DNA of 64,000 nucleotides, from assembly GCF_000317085.1 (NCBI RefSeq), contig NC_019702.1:2200394-2264393 (forward strand). Reading direction: 5' to 3'. The position numbers and the translations under genes were made by a program. A model generated the notes under the pieces. The model was given only the letters and a program-made list of their open reading frames with translations, ran no database searches and had not been told where the DNA came from. Source of the stretch: Synechococcus sp. PCC 7502. GTDB lineage: Bacteria > Cyanobacteriota > Cyanobacteriia > Pseudanabaenales > Pseudanabaenaceae. Position 1 is the first letter of the stretch. Each line of letters begins with the position of its first letter. Shown in pieces: positions 25,667 through 35,028 of this stretch.

Positions 25667-27592
25667 ATGCGCCTGAGTGAAATTACTCATCCTAACCAGT
25701 TGCATCGTCTCTCGATCGCTCAACTCGAATCCATTGCCCAAGAAATTCGCAATAAGCACTTAGAAACCATTGCGGCAACAGGGGGGCATTTAGGACCAGG
25801 ATTAGGTGTAGTAGAGTTAACCCTAGCTCTCTATCAAACCCTTGACTTGGATCACGATAAGGTGGTTTGGGATGTAGGACATCAGGCATATCCCCATAAA
25901 TTAATTACTGGACGCTATGATCGCTTTCATACCCTTCGCCAAAAAGATGGGGTTGCTGGCTACTTAAAACGCAGTGAGAGTAAATTTGACCACTTTGGGG
26001 CAGGGCATGCTTCTACCAGTATTTCCGCAGCTTTAGGCATGGCGATCGCTCGTGATGCTAAGGGTGAAAATTTTAAAACCGTGGCTATTATCGGGGATGG
26101 GGCATTAACTGGTGGCATGGCATTGGAAGCTATAAATCATGCTGGGCACCTACCTAAAACTAATTTAATGGTGGTGCTGAATGATAATGAAATGTCCATC
26201 TCTGCCAATGTCGGCGCAATTCCCCGCTATCTCAATCGCTTAAGACTAACTCAGCCCGTAAAATTCCTGAGTGGCACCATTGAAGAACAGGTCAGAAATC
26301 TACCATTTGTGGGCGGTTCCCTCGGTGATGAACTGGATCGGATTAAGGATAATATTAAAATCCTGACTATGGTTCAAAACAAGGTGGGAGCTGTGTTTGA
26401 AGAACTGGGCTTTACCTATATTGGCCCCATTGATGGACATAACCTCAAGGAACTAATTGACACCTTCCAGATGGCTCATAAGTTGCAGGGGCCAGTCATG
26501 GTTCATGTTGCCACTACTAAGGGTAAGGGTTACAGCTACGCCGAAGCTGATCGAGTTGGTTACCATGCCCAAGGTTCCTTTAATTTAGACACAGGTAAAT
26601 CGGCACCATCTAGTAAACCTAAGCCCCCCAGCTATTCCAAGGTTTTTGTTGATACCTTAATTAAGCTAGCAGAAAAAGACAAACGCATAATTGGGATCAC
26701 AGCGGCAATGGCAACGGGTACAGGCTTAGATAAGTTGCAAGCCAAACTGCCCGAACAATATATTGATGTGGGAATTGCTGAGCAGCATGCTGTCACCTTA
26801 GCGGCGGGATTAGCCTGTGAGGGAATGCGCCCTGTGGCGGCTATTTATTCCACCTTCTTGCAACGTGCCTTCGATCAGATTATTCATGATGTGTGCATTC
26901 AAAAGCTTCATGTATTTTTCTGTTTAGATCGAGCAGGCATCGTCGGTGCCGATGGTCCAACTCACCAAGGTATGTATGATATTGCCTATCTGCGTTGTAT
27001 TCCCAATATTGTGCTAATGGCTCCCAAGGATGAGGCAGAACTGCAACAAATGGTAGTGACGGGACTTGAATATGATGGGGCGATCGCCATGCGTTATCCC
27101 AGAGGCAATGGTTATGGGGTACCGTTAAAATCAGAAAACTGGGAGCCAATTCCCATTGGTAAAGCGGAAGTTCTTAGAGAAGGGAAGGATGTGTTGCTAG
27201 TGGCATTTGGGTCTATGGTTTACCCTGCGTTACAGGCAGCGGAAATCCTTATGGAACATGGAGTCCAAGCAACTGTAGTTAATGCCAGATTTGCTAAGCC
27301 TTTGGATATGGATTTAATTGCACCTTTGGCTCAAACTATTAGTAGGGTGGTTACGCTGGAAGAAGGTTGCTTAATGGGTGGCTTTGGGTCTGCGGTTTTA
27401 GAAGCATTAATGGATTTACAGATTTTGGTGCCTGTTCATCGGATTGGTGTGCCTGATGTGCTTGTGGATCACGCTTCCCCTGAACAATCCTTCGCCGAAT
27501 TAGGATTAACCAGTGGTCAAATTAGCGATCGCATTTTGGCAGAAATCCAACCTGAAGGGGCAAAGCAAAAAGCTGATTTAATTCAAAAATAA
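25667..27592 (+). CDS. dxs: 1-deoxy-D-xylulose-5-phosphate synthase
   Basis: Thiamine-diphosphate enzyme joining pyruvate and glyceraldehyde 3-phosphate, the first step of the MEP isoprenoid route that feeds carotenoids, chlorophyll phytol and quinones. At 641 aa it has the family length. The N-terminal [16 protein letters not shown] and [12 protein letters not shown], the ThDP motif [13 protein letters not shown]...NDNEMSIS and the catalytic Glu in [17 protein letters not shown] are intact. The ATG at 25667 gives [12 protein letters not shown] as in other cyanobacteria. It is followed 17 bases later by cobL, so the two may share a transcript. Confidence 0.97.
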   Translation: MRLSEITHPNQLHRLSIAQLESIAQEIRNKHLETIAATGGHLGPGLGVVELTLALYQTLDLDHDKVVWDVGHQAYPHKLITGRYDRFHTLRQKDGVAGYLKRSESKFDHFGAGHASTSISAALGMAIARDAKGENFKTVAIIGDGALTGGMALEAINHAGHLPKTNLMVVLNDNEMSISANVGAIPRYLNRLRLTQPVKFLSGTIEEQVRNLPFVGGSLGDELDRIKDNIKILTMVQNKVGAVFEELGFTYIGPIDGHNLKELIDTFQMAHKLQGPVMVHVATTKGKGYSYAEADRVGYHAQGSFNLDTGKSAPSSKPKPPSYSKVFVDTLIKLAEKDKRIIGITAAMATGTGLDKLQAKLPEQYIDVGIAEQHAVTLAAGLACEGMRPVAAIYSTFLQRAFDQIIHDVCIQKLHVFFCLDRAGIVGADGPTHQGMYDIAYLRCIPNIVLMAPKDEAELQQMVVTGLEYDGAIAMRYPRGNGYGVPLKSENWEPIPIGKAEVLREGKDVLLVAFGSMVYPALQAAEILMEHGVQATVVNARFAKPLDMDLIAPLAQTISRVVTLEEGCLMGGFGSAVLEALMDLQILVPVHRIGVPDVLVDHASPEQSFAELGLTSGQISDRILAEIQPEGAKQKADLIQK

Positions 27593-27609
27593 ATTTGGAT
27601 GCTCCATAA

Positions 27610-28857
27610 ATGCCTAGCAAATGGCTATCGATTGTTGGCATTGGTGAAGATGGACTAGAGGGGTTAACTCCTGTGGCACGATCGCTTATTGATCAAGCTG
27701 AGGTGATAGTAGGCGGCGATCGCCATCTTAGGATGCTTGATCCAAGGTTAGATCACGACTTAAATCACAGATCAAATCAGCAAGAAAGACTGGTTTGGTC
27801 AACACCAATTTCAGACAGTATTAAGCAAATTCTGAGTTATCGGCTAGAGCGATCAGTATGTGTAATAGCTAGTGGTGATCCGATGTGGTATGGCATTGGC
27901 GTAACCTTAACTAAGCAAATTCCCATAGAAGAGATCACAATTATCCCTGCCATCTCTACCTTTAGTCTTGTTTGTGCGCGGTTAGGATGGTCAATGGCAG
28001 AAGCTAAAACCTTGAGTCTATGTGGTCGCCCCGTTTCTTTACTTCAAGCTTATATTTATGCCAATGCTAAACTTTTAGTCCTGAGTAGCGATCGCCATAC
28101 CCCAAAACTTGTGGCAAAGATTTTAACTGAGCGGGGCTTTGGTCATAGTAAATTTACAGTTTTAGAGCATTTAGCTGGAACTAAAGAACGGATAATTTTT
28201 GAAGTTGCTCAAGATTGGATTAGTTTGGATTATGAGGTAGCAGATTTGAATGCGATCGCCATTGAATGTATTTCTAATTCACCGTATCCAACAAAAAATT
28301 TCTCCCGTACCGTAGGCTTACCCGATCACGCCTATCACCACGATGGACAGTTAACTAAACGAGAAGTCAGAGCTATAACTCTATCGGCACTTGCTCCTTT
28401 TGCAGGGGAATTACTTTGGGATGTGGGGGCAGGCTGTGGTTCCATTGGCATTGAATGGATGCGAACTCATCGCAACTGTCGAGCGATCGCCATTGAAAAA
28501 TCCCGTACTGCCTACATTGCTGATAATGCCATGAGCTTAGGCGTACCAAATTTAGAAATTATTGAAGGTTCTGCTCCAGACGTATTAGCAGGCTTACCCA
28601 CGCCCGATGCCATTTTTATTGGTGGGGGAATTACAACATTAGGAATGATAGAAACTTGCTGGAATGCTTTGCGATCACAGGGACGTTTAGTCGCCAATGT
28701 CGTTACCCTTGAGGGTGAACAGAAACTATACCAATGGCAGCAACAATTAGGCGGTACCTTAACCAAAATTTCCATCGAACGAGCTGAACCCGTAGGTAAT
28801 TTTTTGGGTTGGAAGCCGATGATGCCCGTTACCCAGTGGTTAGTTTATAAGCCGTAA
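27610..28857 (+). CDS. cobL: Precorrin-6Y C5,15-methyltransferase (decarboxylating), CbiE-CbiT fusion
   Basis: Methylates precorrin-6Y at C5 and C15 and decarboxylates it in cobalamin synthesis. The N-terminal half is the CbiE tetrapyrrole methylase (LSIVGIGEDGLEGLTPVA, then VIASGDPMWYGIG). The C-terminal half (~residues 235-415) is the CbiT methyltransferase with SAM motif LLWDVGAGCGSIGIEW. At 415 aa it is the usual size of the fused enzyme. It lies just after dxs and overlaps the convergent precorrin-6 reductase gene by 18 bases, so two consecutive pathway steps face each other. Confidence 0.92.
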   Translation: MPSKWLSIVGIGEDGLEGLTPVARSLIDQAEVIVGGDRHLRMLDPRLDHDLNHRSNQQERLVWSTPISDSIKQILSYRLERSVCVIASGDPMWYGIGVTLTKQIPIEEITIIPAISTFSLVCARLGWSMAEAKTLSLCGRPVSLLQAYIYANAKLLVLSSDRHTPKLVAKILTERGFGHSKFTVLEHLAGTKERIIFEVAQDWISLDYEVADLNAIAIECISNSPYPTKNFSRTVGLPDHAYHHDGQLTKREVRAITLSALAPFAGELLWDVGAGCGSIGIEWMRTHRNCRAIAIEKSRTAYIADNAMSLGVPNLEIIEGSAPDVLAGLPTPDAIFIGGGITTLGMIETCWNALRSQGRLVANVVTLEGEQKLYQWQQQLGGTLTKISIERAEPVGNFLGWKPMMPVTQWLVYKP

Positions 28858-29595
28858 ATGTTTAAGAATCCATGCGATCGCTTCATCAATTTCACTTACT
28901 TTCTCACCATCGGGCATAGGAGGACGTTGAATCATCACCACGGGTATATTTAGCTCTCTTGCCGCAGTTAACTTAGCCGCCGTAGCCTCGCCCCCACTAT
29001 TTTTAGTCACGATCGCCTCAATTTGATAATTCTTTAACAACTGCCGTTCTGACTCCAAACTAAACGGACCTCGATCTAGCAACACTTCACTATTGGGGAT
29101 TACCAGATCAGGTGGGTCAATGGAGCGCAATAAAAACCATACTTGGGGATGGGATTTGGCTAACTTTAAAAATGGTTCCAGTTGTTGTCTTCCCGAAGTA
29201 ATAAAAAATCTCGTGCCGAGTTCAGGAAGTATGACCGCAGCAGCTTCTACACTTGCAACCTCAATCCAGCGATCGCCCTTGACTTTTTGCCATTGTGGAC
29301 GCACCAAAATTAAATGGGGAATTTTAGTAACTTGACAAGCGATCGCCCCATTTCCAGAAATTTGTCCCGCACAGGGATGGGTAGCATCAATAACCACATC
29401 AATTTTTTGCGCCTGTAAATACTCTATTAGTCCAGCCACCCCACCAAACCCACCTATTCTCACATCTCCTACCAAAGCAGCAGGTTTACGAGTTCGACCC
29501 GCCAAGGAAGAGATGATTTCCAGTTCGGGAATATGTGCCAACTTCGCCGCCAGTTTTACTGCATCACCAGTACCACCTAAAACTAAAACCTTCAT
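28840..29595 (-). CDS. cobK: Precorrin-6A (cobalt-precorrin-6A) reductase
   Basis: Reduces precorrin-6A with NADPH, the step just before CobL. The N-terminal nucleotide-binding loop VLVLGGTGDAVKLAAKL, the family motif VVIDATHPCAGQISGNG, the FFITSGRQQLEPF segment and the C-terminal IEAIVTKNSGGEATAAKLTA with IPVVMIQRPP are all characteristic. Length 251 aa is normal. It is convergent with cobL with an 18-base overlap. Whether the substrate carries cobalt cannot be told from sequence; both the cobK and cbiJ names are used for this family. Confidence 0.92.
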   Translation of the reverse strand: MKVLVLGGTGDAVKLAAKLAHIPELEIISSLAGRTRKPAALVGDVRIGGFGGVAGLIEYLQAQKIDVVIDATHPCAGQISGNGAIACQVTKIPHLILVRPQWQKVKGDRWIEVASVEAAAVILPELGTRFFITSGRQQLEPFLKLAKSHPQVWFLLRSIDPPDLVIPNSEVLLDRGPFSLESERQLLKNYQIEAIVTKNSGGEATAAKLTAARELNIPVVMIQRPPMPDGEKVSEIDEAIAWILKHLRLIN

Positions 29596-29714
29596 GCCCC
29601 AATCCTTTAACCAACATTTAACCTGAAGTGTCCAAGTCTGTCTGATACATTAAACCCTAGACTTAAATCAAAAAAATTTAAAAATTACTAAAAAATAACT
29701 AATTGGGAGTTTAT

Positions 29715-30308
29715 ATGCTGACAGAGTTGCAAAAACGTAAATTAATGAAGTTATTTTCTATGTATGATGCCTGCAACTTAGGTGTATTAAAAATTTCTGA
29801 TTTTGAATGCTTAGCAGAACGTCTTGGCAATATACGCGGCTGGGCAACTGATTCCATTCCCTACGAAAACATTACTAGTAAGTTTATATATCTGTGGAAC
29901 CGTATCCGCTCAGAAATTAAGAAAGTTTATAATTCTCAGCCTGAAATTCTCAATAATCCTGACGCATGGAGTACTCAAATTCGGACGCAGATTACTTTAG
30001 AAGAATGGCTAACATACTTTGATGTGGTTTTAGCAAATCATGAATATCATCAAGAAATTTTAGACTTAAGTGATGCCATATTTACGGTTGTAGATAGCGA
30101 TCAAAGTGGACATTTAGATAAATCAGAATGGGCAGATTTATTTCGAGTTTATAATATTCCCGTTATTTATGTGGATGAAACCTTTAGCAAAATTGATCTG
30201 AATGGGGATGGTACTTTAAGCAATGCCGAAGTTATGTCCATGATTGAAGAATTTTACTTTAGTAGCGATCCCAATAAAGCTGGCAATTATATGTTTGGTC
30301 CTATTTAA
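29715..30308 (+). CDS. EF-hand calcium-binding protein
   Basis: A 197-aa cytosolic protein. Two canonical EF-hand loops lie at 127-138 (DSDQSGHLDKSE) and 161-172 (DLNGDGTLSNAE), with acidic residues at positions 1, 3, 5 and 12. A degenerate EF-hand is suggested near residues 15-30. The overall plan resembles calerythrin/sarcoplasmic-type calcium-binding proteins. The ATG at 29715 is chosen over the TTG at 29703 because GGGAG (29705-29709) lies five bases upstream. Calcium binding is well supported; the partner or target is unknown. Confidence 0.88.
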   Translation: MLTELQKRKLMKLFSMYDACNLGVLKISDFECLAERLGNIRGWATDSIPYENITSKFIYLWNRIRSEIKKVYNSQPEILNNPDAWSTQIRTQITLEEWLTYFDVVLANHEYHQEILDLSDAIFTVVDSDQSGHLDKSEWADLFRVYNIPVIYVDETFSKIDLNGDGTLSNAEVMSMIEEFYFSSDPNKAGNYMFGPI

Positions 30309-30370
30309 GATGCTAGTTTCCGCTTTATAACAGTGTTAAAATTTCTTTAAAATCCGCCTGAAACATAGCT

Positions 30371-30466
30371 ATGACATTGCTAAAGATCAATGAATTATTG
30401 ATTTATAAAAACTGTACCGATCAATCTTTTCAGCGTGGTCAAGAATATATGCGATCGCTAATTTAA
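30371..30466 (+). pseudogene. Fragment of a SWIM-type zinc-finger protein N-terminus
   Basis: ATG at 30371 opens a 31-codon frame ending TAA at 30464-30466. The stretch CTDQSFQRGQEYMRSL matches the N-terminal ..QSFQRGxEYxxSG.. signature of cyanobacterial SWIM-domain proteins, which are normally hundreds of residues long. The rest is missing, so this is a remnant. It marks the left edge of the accessory stretch before the DUF433 gene. Confidence 0.5.
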
Positions 30467-30647
30467 TCTCTACTAGGGTGTTCATAAGAGAATTAAGTGA
30501 GTACAGGTATATTTACTTCGTTAAATATTAACATGATGTAAAGAGAGCCCCCCTCCACAAAAATCTAACAGCGATCGCATTCCTCAAAATCTAAATTCTT
30601 ATAAGGGTGCTGGTATGATACAAGTGGGTTACAGGCAAATCTTGTTT

Positions 30648-30887
30648 ATGAAAAACTATCGCGATCGCATACGCATCAATCCGAATATTCGCAGTGGTAA
30701 ACCATGTATAGCTAACACACGCATTACTGTATCAGACGTGTTTGATTATCTCGGTGGTGGAATGAGTGTTGAAGAAGTATTAGATGATTTTCCAGATTTA
30801 ACATTTGCAGATATACAGGCTTGTTTTGCGTTTGCTGCCGATCTCGATCGCCGTTTAACAGTTGTTCCCTATGAAGTTACTGTTTGA
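30648..30887 (+). CDS. DUF433 antitoxin-like protein
   Basis: A 79-aa protein starting MKNYRDRIRINPNIRSGKPC with the DUF433 core NTRITVSDVFDYLGGGMSVE, then EEVLDDFPDLTFADIQACFAFA. DUF433 proteins are winged-helix antitoxins paired with DUF5615 (PIN-like) toxins, usually as overlapping genes. The toxin gene overlaps here too, but is truncated to 19 codons. An in-frame ATG at 30615 would add 11 residues not usual for the family. Confidence 0.85.
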   Translation: MKNYRDRIRINPNIRSGKPCIANTRITVSDVFDYLGGGMSVEEVLDDFPDLTFADIQACFAFAADLDRRLTVVPYEVTV

Positions 30888-30930
30888 TCAGAATTTATCG
30901 CCAATAAAACCAGTATCAGCTAGTGGATAG
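30871..30930 (+). pseudogene. Truncated DUF5615-type toxin (19 codons remain)
   Basis: ATG at 30871 overlaps the DUF433 gene by 17 bases and encodes MKLLFDQNLSPIKPVSASG then TAG at 30928. The opening MKLLFDQNLSP is the hallmark N-terminus of DUF5615 PIN-like toxins, normally about 110-120 aa. After Pro11 the sequence no longer fits, and the minus-strand ApeA-like gene ends at 30935, so the toxin's 3' part has been lost, probably when the ApeA gene arrived. Confidence 0.75.
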
Positions 30931-30934
30931 GGCT

Positions 30935-32368
30935 TCAAAGCTTGCCTTCAAGTTTTAAAAGTTCTTCAGCAGAAAATTCTTCGGTATTTATAGATGCGGT
31001 TGGAGATAGTGCAAACATTCCTACCAATGGGTCAGATTCATCTTCAGGAGTATGATTTACCCGAACTTGCTTATCCTTTTTGAAGTAATGCTCTTGGATA
31101 TATCGCTCAGCATACATATATTCTTGATTTCTGCGGAAAAGGCTACCAGTTTCTTCATTAGAAAAACCGATTTCTCTCAAAAGGCAAGCTTGAAGCATAT
31201 ATCCTAAAATTCTTGTTGCCCAAAATAAATCTCTACCTCGAAAAAATTGGTCTTCGGGCTTGTTATTAAAATGTGTATTGTGATTTCTTGTGTTAACAAC
31301 CGTTTTGATAAATTCATTTCTATCTTCTACCAATGGATTAACTACTTCTGTGACAAAATCAAAAATATCATGTAGTCTTTCTTTAAGTACAAACTTTTTT
31401 TTATGGTTAAACTTTTCCGAACGCCTGTGATAAGACTCTAGTGCTTGAACAATCGGTAAAAATTGATCTTCAACATATAAGCTAGACGTATATTTTGTAC
31501 TAAAAAATAGGTTGCATACACTATCAAATTGAGAACTAATAGATAACCAATTTTTTAAGAAGTCACAAAATTTGTCCTTAACATCTCGCATTGTGAAAAA
31601 CATATCGAAAAATTTAATATTTTTTGAGGTGTCCCCTTTAGTTTTAGCGAAGAAAACATCAATTATTTCATTTTCTTTTAAAATCCCTAAAGTTTGAAGA
31701 TGACACAGTTCCCCAGTTGCTAAAGTCATAAAGTTTTGCCAAGGATATATAAATTTATGATTCCATTCACGCAGAGTCATACCCTCATGACTATGTAGAG
31801 AAATTGTTCCATATTGCTTAAGCTCAATATTCCTTGGGAAGGTTCTCATCATATTATGCCCGTAAAAAATTGAGATATTGAATTCCTCAAAATCCACATT
31901 TATAGGTTTAGGAGTTCTGTAGCTAAAGTCATAACCCAAAAGCTCTCCTGATTCATCATCTACAACATGTTCGGTTTTAATAGAGGGAATACATAACCAC
32001 TCGTCAAAATAATCAAATTTAAGAATAATCTTACTAAGCTTTGCTTCTTCAGGATTTAAAATATGTTCCCCAATAAAAGCAATATGAACAGATAAAATCT
32101 CAGTTTTAAATCCTGGGAAACTAACCCTAGAACCTATAACATAGCAGCTTCCTAGACTAACTAGCTTCCCGTGTACTATTCCTAAAATAGTTGGGTAAGT
32201 AACAGATTTTATGCCGAAATCTATTGATGTTTCTTGAAGCTTGCCAAGCAGAGATAGCTTTAAGTCTCCAGTTTTTATGCCTGTTAAAGTTCCAGCTACC
32301 TTATGATCTGGGAATTGTGGAAGCCACCAGTAGCCTTGATATTCAGTCCCTTCTTCTTGTGTACTCAT
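30935..32368 (-). CDS. ApeA-like HEPN anti-phage protein
   Basis: A 477-aa protein. The N-terminal ~290 residues resemble the ApeA N-terminal domain (YQGYWWLPQFPDHKVAGTLT near the start, then beta-rich segments and LREWNHKFIYPWQNFMTLAT). The C-terminal ~180 residues are a HEPN domain with ALESYHRRSEKF, then the catalytic RNxxxH motif as RNHNTH (R361, N362, H366). ApeA is a single-gene anti-phage system in which the HEPN domain is thought to act as an RNase (established for the family). The gene is AT-rich and lacks GCGATCGC, unlike its neighbours, which suggests transfer. It adjoins a broken toxin and a SWIM fragment. Confidence 0.82.
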   Translation of the reverse strand: MSTQEEGTEYQGYWWLPQFPDHKVAGTLTGIKTGDLKLSLLGKLQETSIDFGIKSVTYPTILGIVHGKLVSLGSCYVIGSRVSFPGFKTEILSVHIAFIGEHILNPEEAKLSKIILKFDYFDEWLCIPSIKTEHVVDDESGELLGYDFSYRTPKPINVDFEEFNISIFYGHNMMRTFPRNIELKQYGTISLHSHEGMTLREWNHKFIYPWQNFMTLATGELCHLQTLGILKENEIIDVFFAKTKGDTSKNIKFFDMFFTMRDVKDKFCDFLKNWLSISSQFDSVCNLFFSTKYTSSLYVEDQFLPIVQALESYHRRSEKFNHKKKFVLKERLHDIFDFVTEVVNPLVEDRNEFIKTVVNTRNHNTHFNNKPEDQFFRGRDLFWATRILGYMLQACLLREIGFSNEETGSLFRRNQEYMYAERYIQEHYFKKDKQVRVNHTPEDESDPLVGMFALSPTASINTEEFSAEELLKLEGKL

Positions 32369-32541
32369 ATATTTCTATTGGCTTTACATCCTAATTTGTA
32401 TCCTAACATTAAGTATTTGGGGCTAAAGTATCGATCAAACCTAAGTACATTGGTATTCTAAGCTTCCTCAAAATGTTTATGCTTAACACCCAGACTGTGA
32501 TGAATCATGAGATAATCGAGCCTAAATCTAATCTTCTAGCC

Positions 32542-33927
32542 ATGACAAACACCCCCCAGCCTTGGAGTCAACGTTTTGAGACTGCACTCCATCCTGCGAT
32601 CGCCCGCTTTAATGCCAGTATTAGTTTTGATATAGCTTTAATTGAATACGACATTACTGGATCACAGGCTCATGCCAAGATGTTGGGGCAAGTTGGAATC
32701 ATTAGTGAATCTGAAGCCGAAGCGATCGTAACAGGGCTGGAGCAAATTCGCCAAGCATATCGTTCAGGGGAGTTTATACCGGGGGTAGAAGCAGAAGATG
32801 TTCACTTTGCGGTGGAAAAACGCTTAACCGAACTAATTGGAGATACGGGCAAAAAGCTACATACAGCGAGGTCTCGCAATGATCAAGTTGCTACGGATGT
32901 TAGGCTATACCTAAGAGAACAAATTAATTTAATTAAATCTGATTTGCGGAATTGGCAGGCAGCAATTGTTACCCAAGCCGAACAAAATATTGATACCCTT
33001 ATTCCCGGTTATACCCATTTACAAAGAGCGCAGCCCGTAAGTTTGGCACATCATCTGTTAGCATATTTTGAGATGGCACAAAGAGACTATCAACGGCTGG
33101 GAGAAATTTATAACCGTGTTAATGTCTGCCCGTTGGGTTCTGGAGCTTTGGCGGGAACTCCTCACCCCATTAATCGAGCTTTGAGTGCGGAATATCTGAA
33201 CTTTGGTGCCGTTGGTAATAATAGTTTAGATGGGGTTTCTGATCGAGATTTTGCGGTGGAATTTCTCAATGCTGCCAGTTTGATTATGGTGCATTTAAGT
33301 CGCTTTTCCGAAGAGATTATTTTGTGGTCATCTCAAGAGTTCAGTTTTATCGGTTTGAGCGATCGCATTAGTACAGGTTCAAGTATCATGCCGCAAAAGA
33401 AGAATCCCGATGTTCCAGAATTAGTACGAGGCAAAACTGGCAGAGTATTTGGACATTTACAAGGAATGTTGACCCTACTTAAAGGTTTACCCTTGGCATA
33501 TAACAAAGACATGCAAGAGGATAAAGAAGCAATTTTTGATACTGTTACCACCGTAAGAGTCTGCCTAGAAGCGATGACAATTTTACTAACGGAAGGAATT
33601 ACCTTTAAAAAGGATAGATTAGCTCAAGCCGTAACCGAAGACTTCTCTAATGCAACGGATGTGGCGGATTACTTAGCAACTAAAGGTGTTCCTTTTCGGG
33701 AGGCATATAATCTTGTGGGTAAACTGGTTAAAACTTGCACCAGCGAAGGCATTCTGTTAAAAGATTTATCCCTAGCACAATGGCAAGAATTTCATCCCAA
33801 GTTTGAGTCAGATATTGTGGAGGCGATCGCCCCAACTCAAGTAGTAAATGTGCGAAATAGCTATGGTGGTACAGGGTTTGAACAGGTTAAGCTCCAAGTA
33901 GCAACAGCTAAGACTGTAATATCTTGA
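32542..33927 (+). CDS. argH: Argininosuccinate lyase
   Basis: Splits argininosuccinate into arginine and fumarate, the last arginine-synthesis step. The fumarase/ASL fold motifs are present: [48 protein letters not shown] and the signature [20 protein letters not shown] with the catalytic serine loop. The frame is open from ATG 32473, but ATG 32542 ([13 protein letters not shown]) gives 461 aa, the standard length; the first 23 codons look non-homologous. Start choice is by family length, since neither ATG has a clear ribosome-binding site. Confidence 0.95.
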   Translation: MTNTPQPWSQRFETALHPAIARFNASISFDIALIEYDITGSQAHAKMLGQVGIISESEAEAIVTGLEQIRQAYRSGEFIPGVEAEDVHFAVEKRLTELIGDTGKKLHTARSRNDQVATDVRLYLREQINLIKSDLRNWQAAIVTQAEQNIDTLIPGYTHLQRAQPVSLAHHLLAYFEMAQRDYQRLGEIYNRVNVCPLGSGALAGTPHPINRALSAEYLNFGAVGNNSLDGVSDRDFAVEFLNAASLIMVHLSRFSEEIILWSSQEFSFIGLSDRISTGSSIMPQKKNPDVPELVRGKTGRVFGHLQGMLTLLKGLPLAYNKDMQEDKEAIFDTVTTVRVCLEAMTILLTEGITFKKDRLAQAVTEDFSNATDVADYLATKGVPFREAYNLVGKLVKTCTSEGILLKDLSLAQWQEFHPKFESDIVEAIAPTQVVNVRNSYGGTGFEQVKLQVATAKTVIS

Positions 33928-33930
33928 AAA

Positions 33931-35028
33931 TCATAAAGATTCATAAACCTGAGCCGTTTTTTGTAACATCTTTTCTAAATTAAAATTTTCTTCATACCTT
34001 AAATATCCAGCTTCAGCAAACTGATTTCTGAGTTCAGGATTTTCAATTAAAATTTGCAGATTTCTGGCAAGATTATCAATATCTTTGGGTTCAACTATAA
34101 ACCCCGTTTTTCCATCAATTACCTGTTCAGAAATACCTCCGACATTACTACCGATAATTGCTTTTTTCTGCGTCATGGCTTCAGCACAAGCAAGACTACA
34201 AGCCTCTTGTAATGATGGAAGTACAAAAATATCAAATAGTTCTAATAAATTTGGTAGATCATTAATATAGCCTGCGAAAATCACCTGATTAGCAATGCTT
34301 AAATCTTGGGTTTGTTGCTTTAATTCTTTTTCTAGTTCCCCAGTCCCAGCAATTATTAACACTAAATTCACATAATGTTTAGTTAAGTCAGCAAATGCTT
34401 GAATCAGATAGGTTAAACCCTTAGCTGGATTTAGTCTAGCAGCAGTACCAATAATAATCTGAGATTTGCGCTCGATCTGGTATTTATGGGCATATTCCTG
34501 AGATTTCTCTAAATCAACTTGGGGTTGAGGAACACCGTTATAAATTAAGCTCAATTTTGCAGAATTCAACCCCATATCTTGTAGAATTTTAGCCTCGGCT
34601 GCACAAACGGCAATTACCTGATTTGCAACCCAGTTAGAAAATAATACCGCTAGTCGATAGCTAACCATTGCGCCTTCGCCATGATAACCATGTACCGTAA
34701 ACACAATTGGAATATTTCTTGGTAAAAACAATTTCACCAAAAGCATCAACTCATGCCCAGCGTGAACATGCACTAAGTCTATGGGACGCTCTCGATGAAT
34801 TGCTATAATTCCCGCTCGAAACTCGGTTAATCCTTGCCAAATATTTTTTTCTAAATTAAGAAACGCGTGGTAATTAATCTTCTCCAATTTGAATGGTTCT
34901 GCCCCATTCCCTTCTGGAGCTAAAAGTGAGATATGGTATTGCTGCTGAAAATGCCTAATTAAACTAAGAGCATGCTTCTCAGTACCGCCTAAATTGAGAT
35001 ATGGCAGGATATAGAGAAGGTGTTTCAT
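33931..35028 (-). CDS. Glycosyltransferase family 4 protein
   Basis: A 365-aa GT-B glycosyltransferase. The N-terminus YILPYLNLGGTEKHALSLIR is the typical acceptor-side start, and the donor-binding half carries GTAARLNPAKGLTYLIQAFA and VLPSLQEACSLACAEAMTQK (E-x7-E region), ending in a GFIVEPKDID stretch. It probably transfers a nucleotide-sugar-derived sugar to a lipid or polysaccharide; donor and acceptor cannot be told. Its ATG abuts the stop of the upstream solute-binding protein gene with no gap. It is convergent with argH, 3 bases apart. Confidence 0.9.
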   Translation of the reverse strand: MKHLLYILPYLNLGGTEKHALSLIRHFQQQYHISLLAPEGNGAEPFKLEKINYHAFLNLEKNIWQGLTEFRAGIIAIHRERPIDLVHVHAGHELMLLVKLFLPRNIPIVFTVHGYHGEGAMVSYRLAVLFSNWVANQVIAVCAAEAKILQDMGLNSAKLSLIYNGVPQPQVDLEKSQEYAHKYQIERKSQIIIGTAARLNPAKGLTYLIQAFADLTKHYVNLVLIIAGTGELEKELKQQTQDLSIANQVIFAGYINDLPNLLELFDIFVLPSLQEACSLACAEAMTQKKAIIGSNVGGISEQVIDGKTGFIVEPKDIDNLARNLQILIENPELRNQFAEAGYLRYEENFNLEKMLQKTAQVYESL

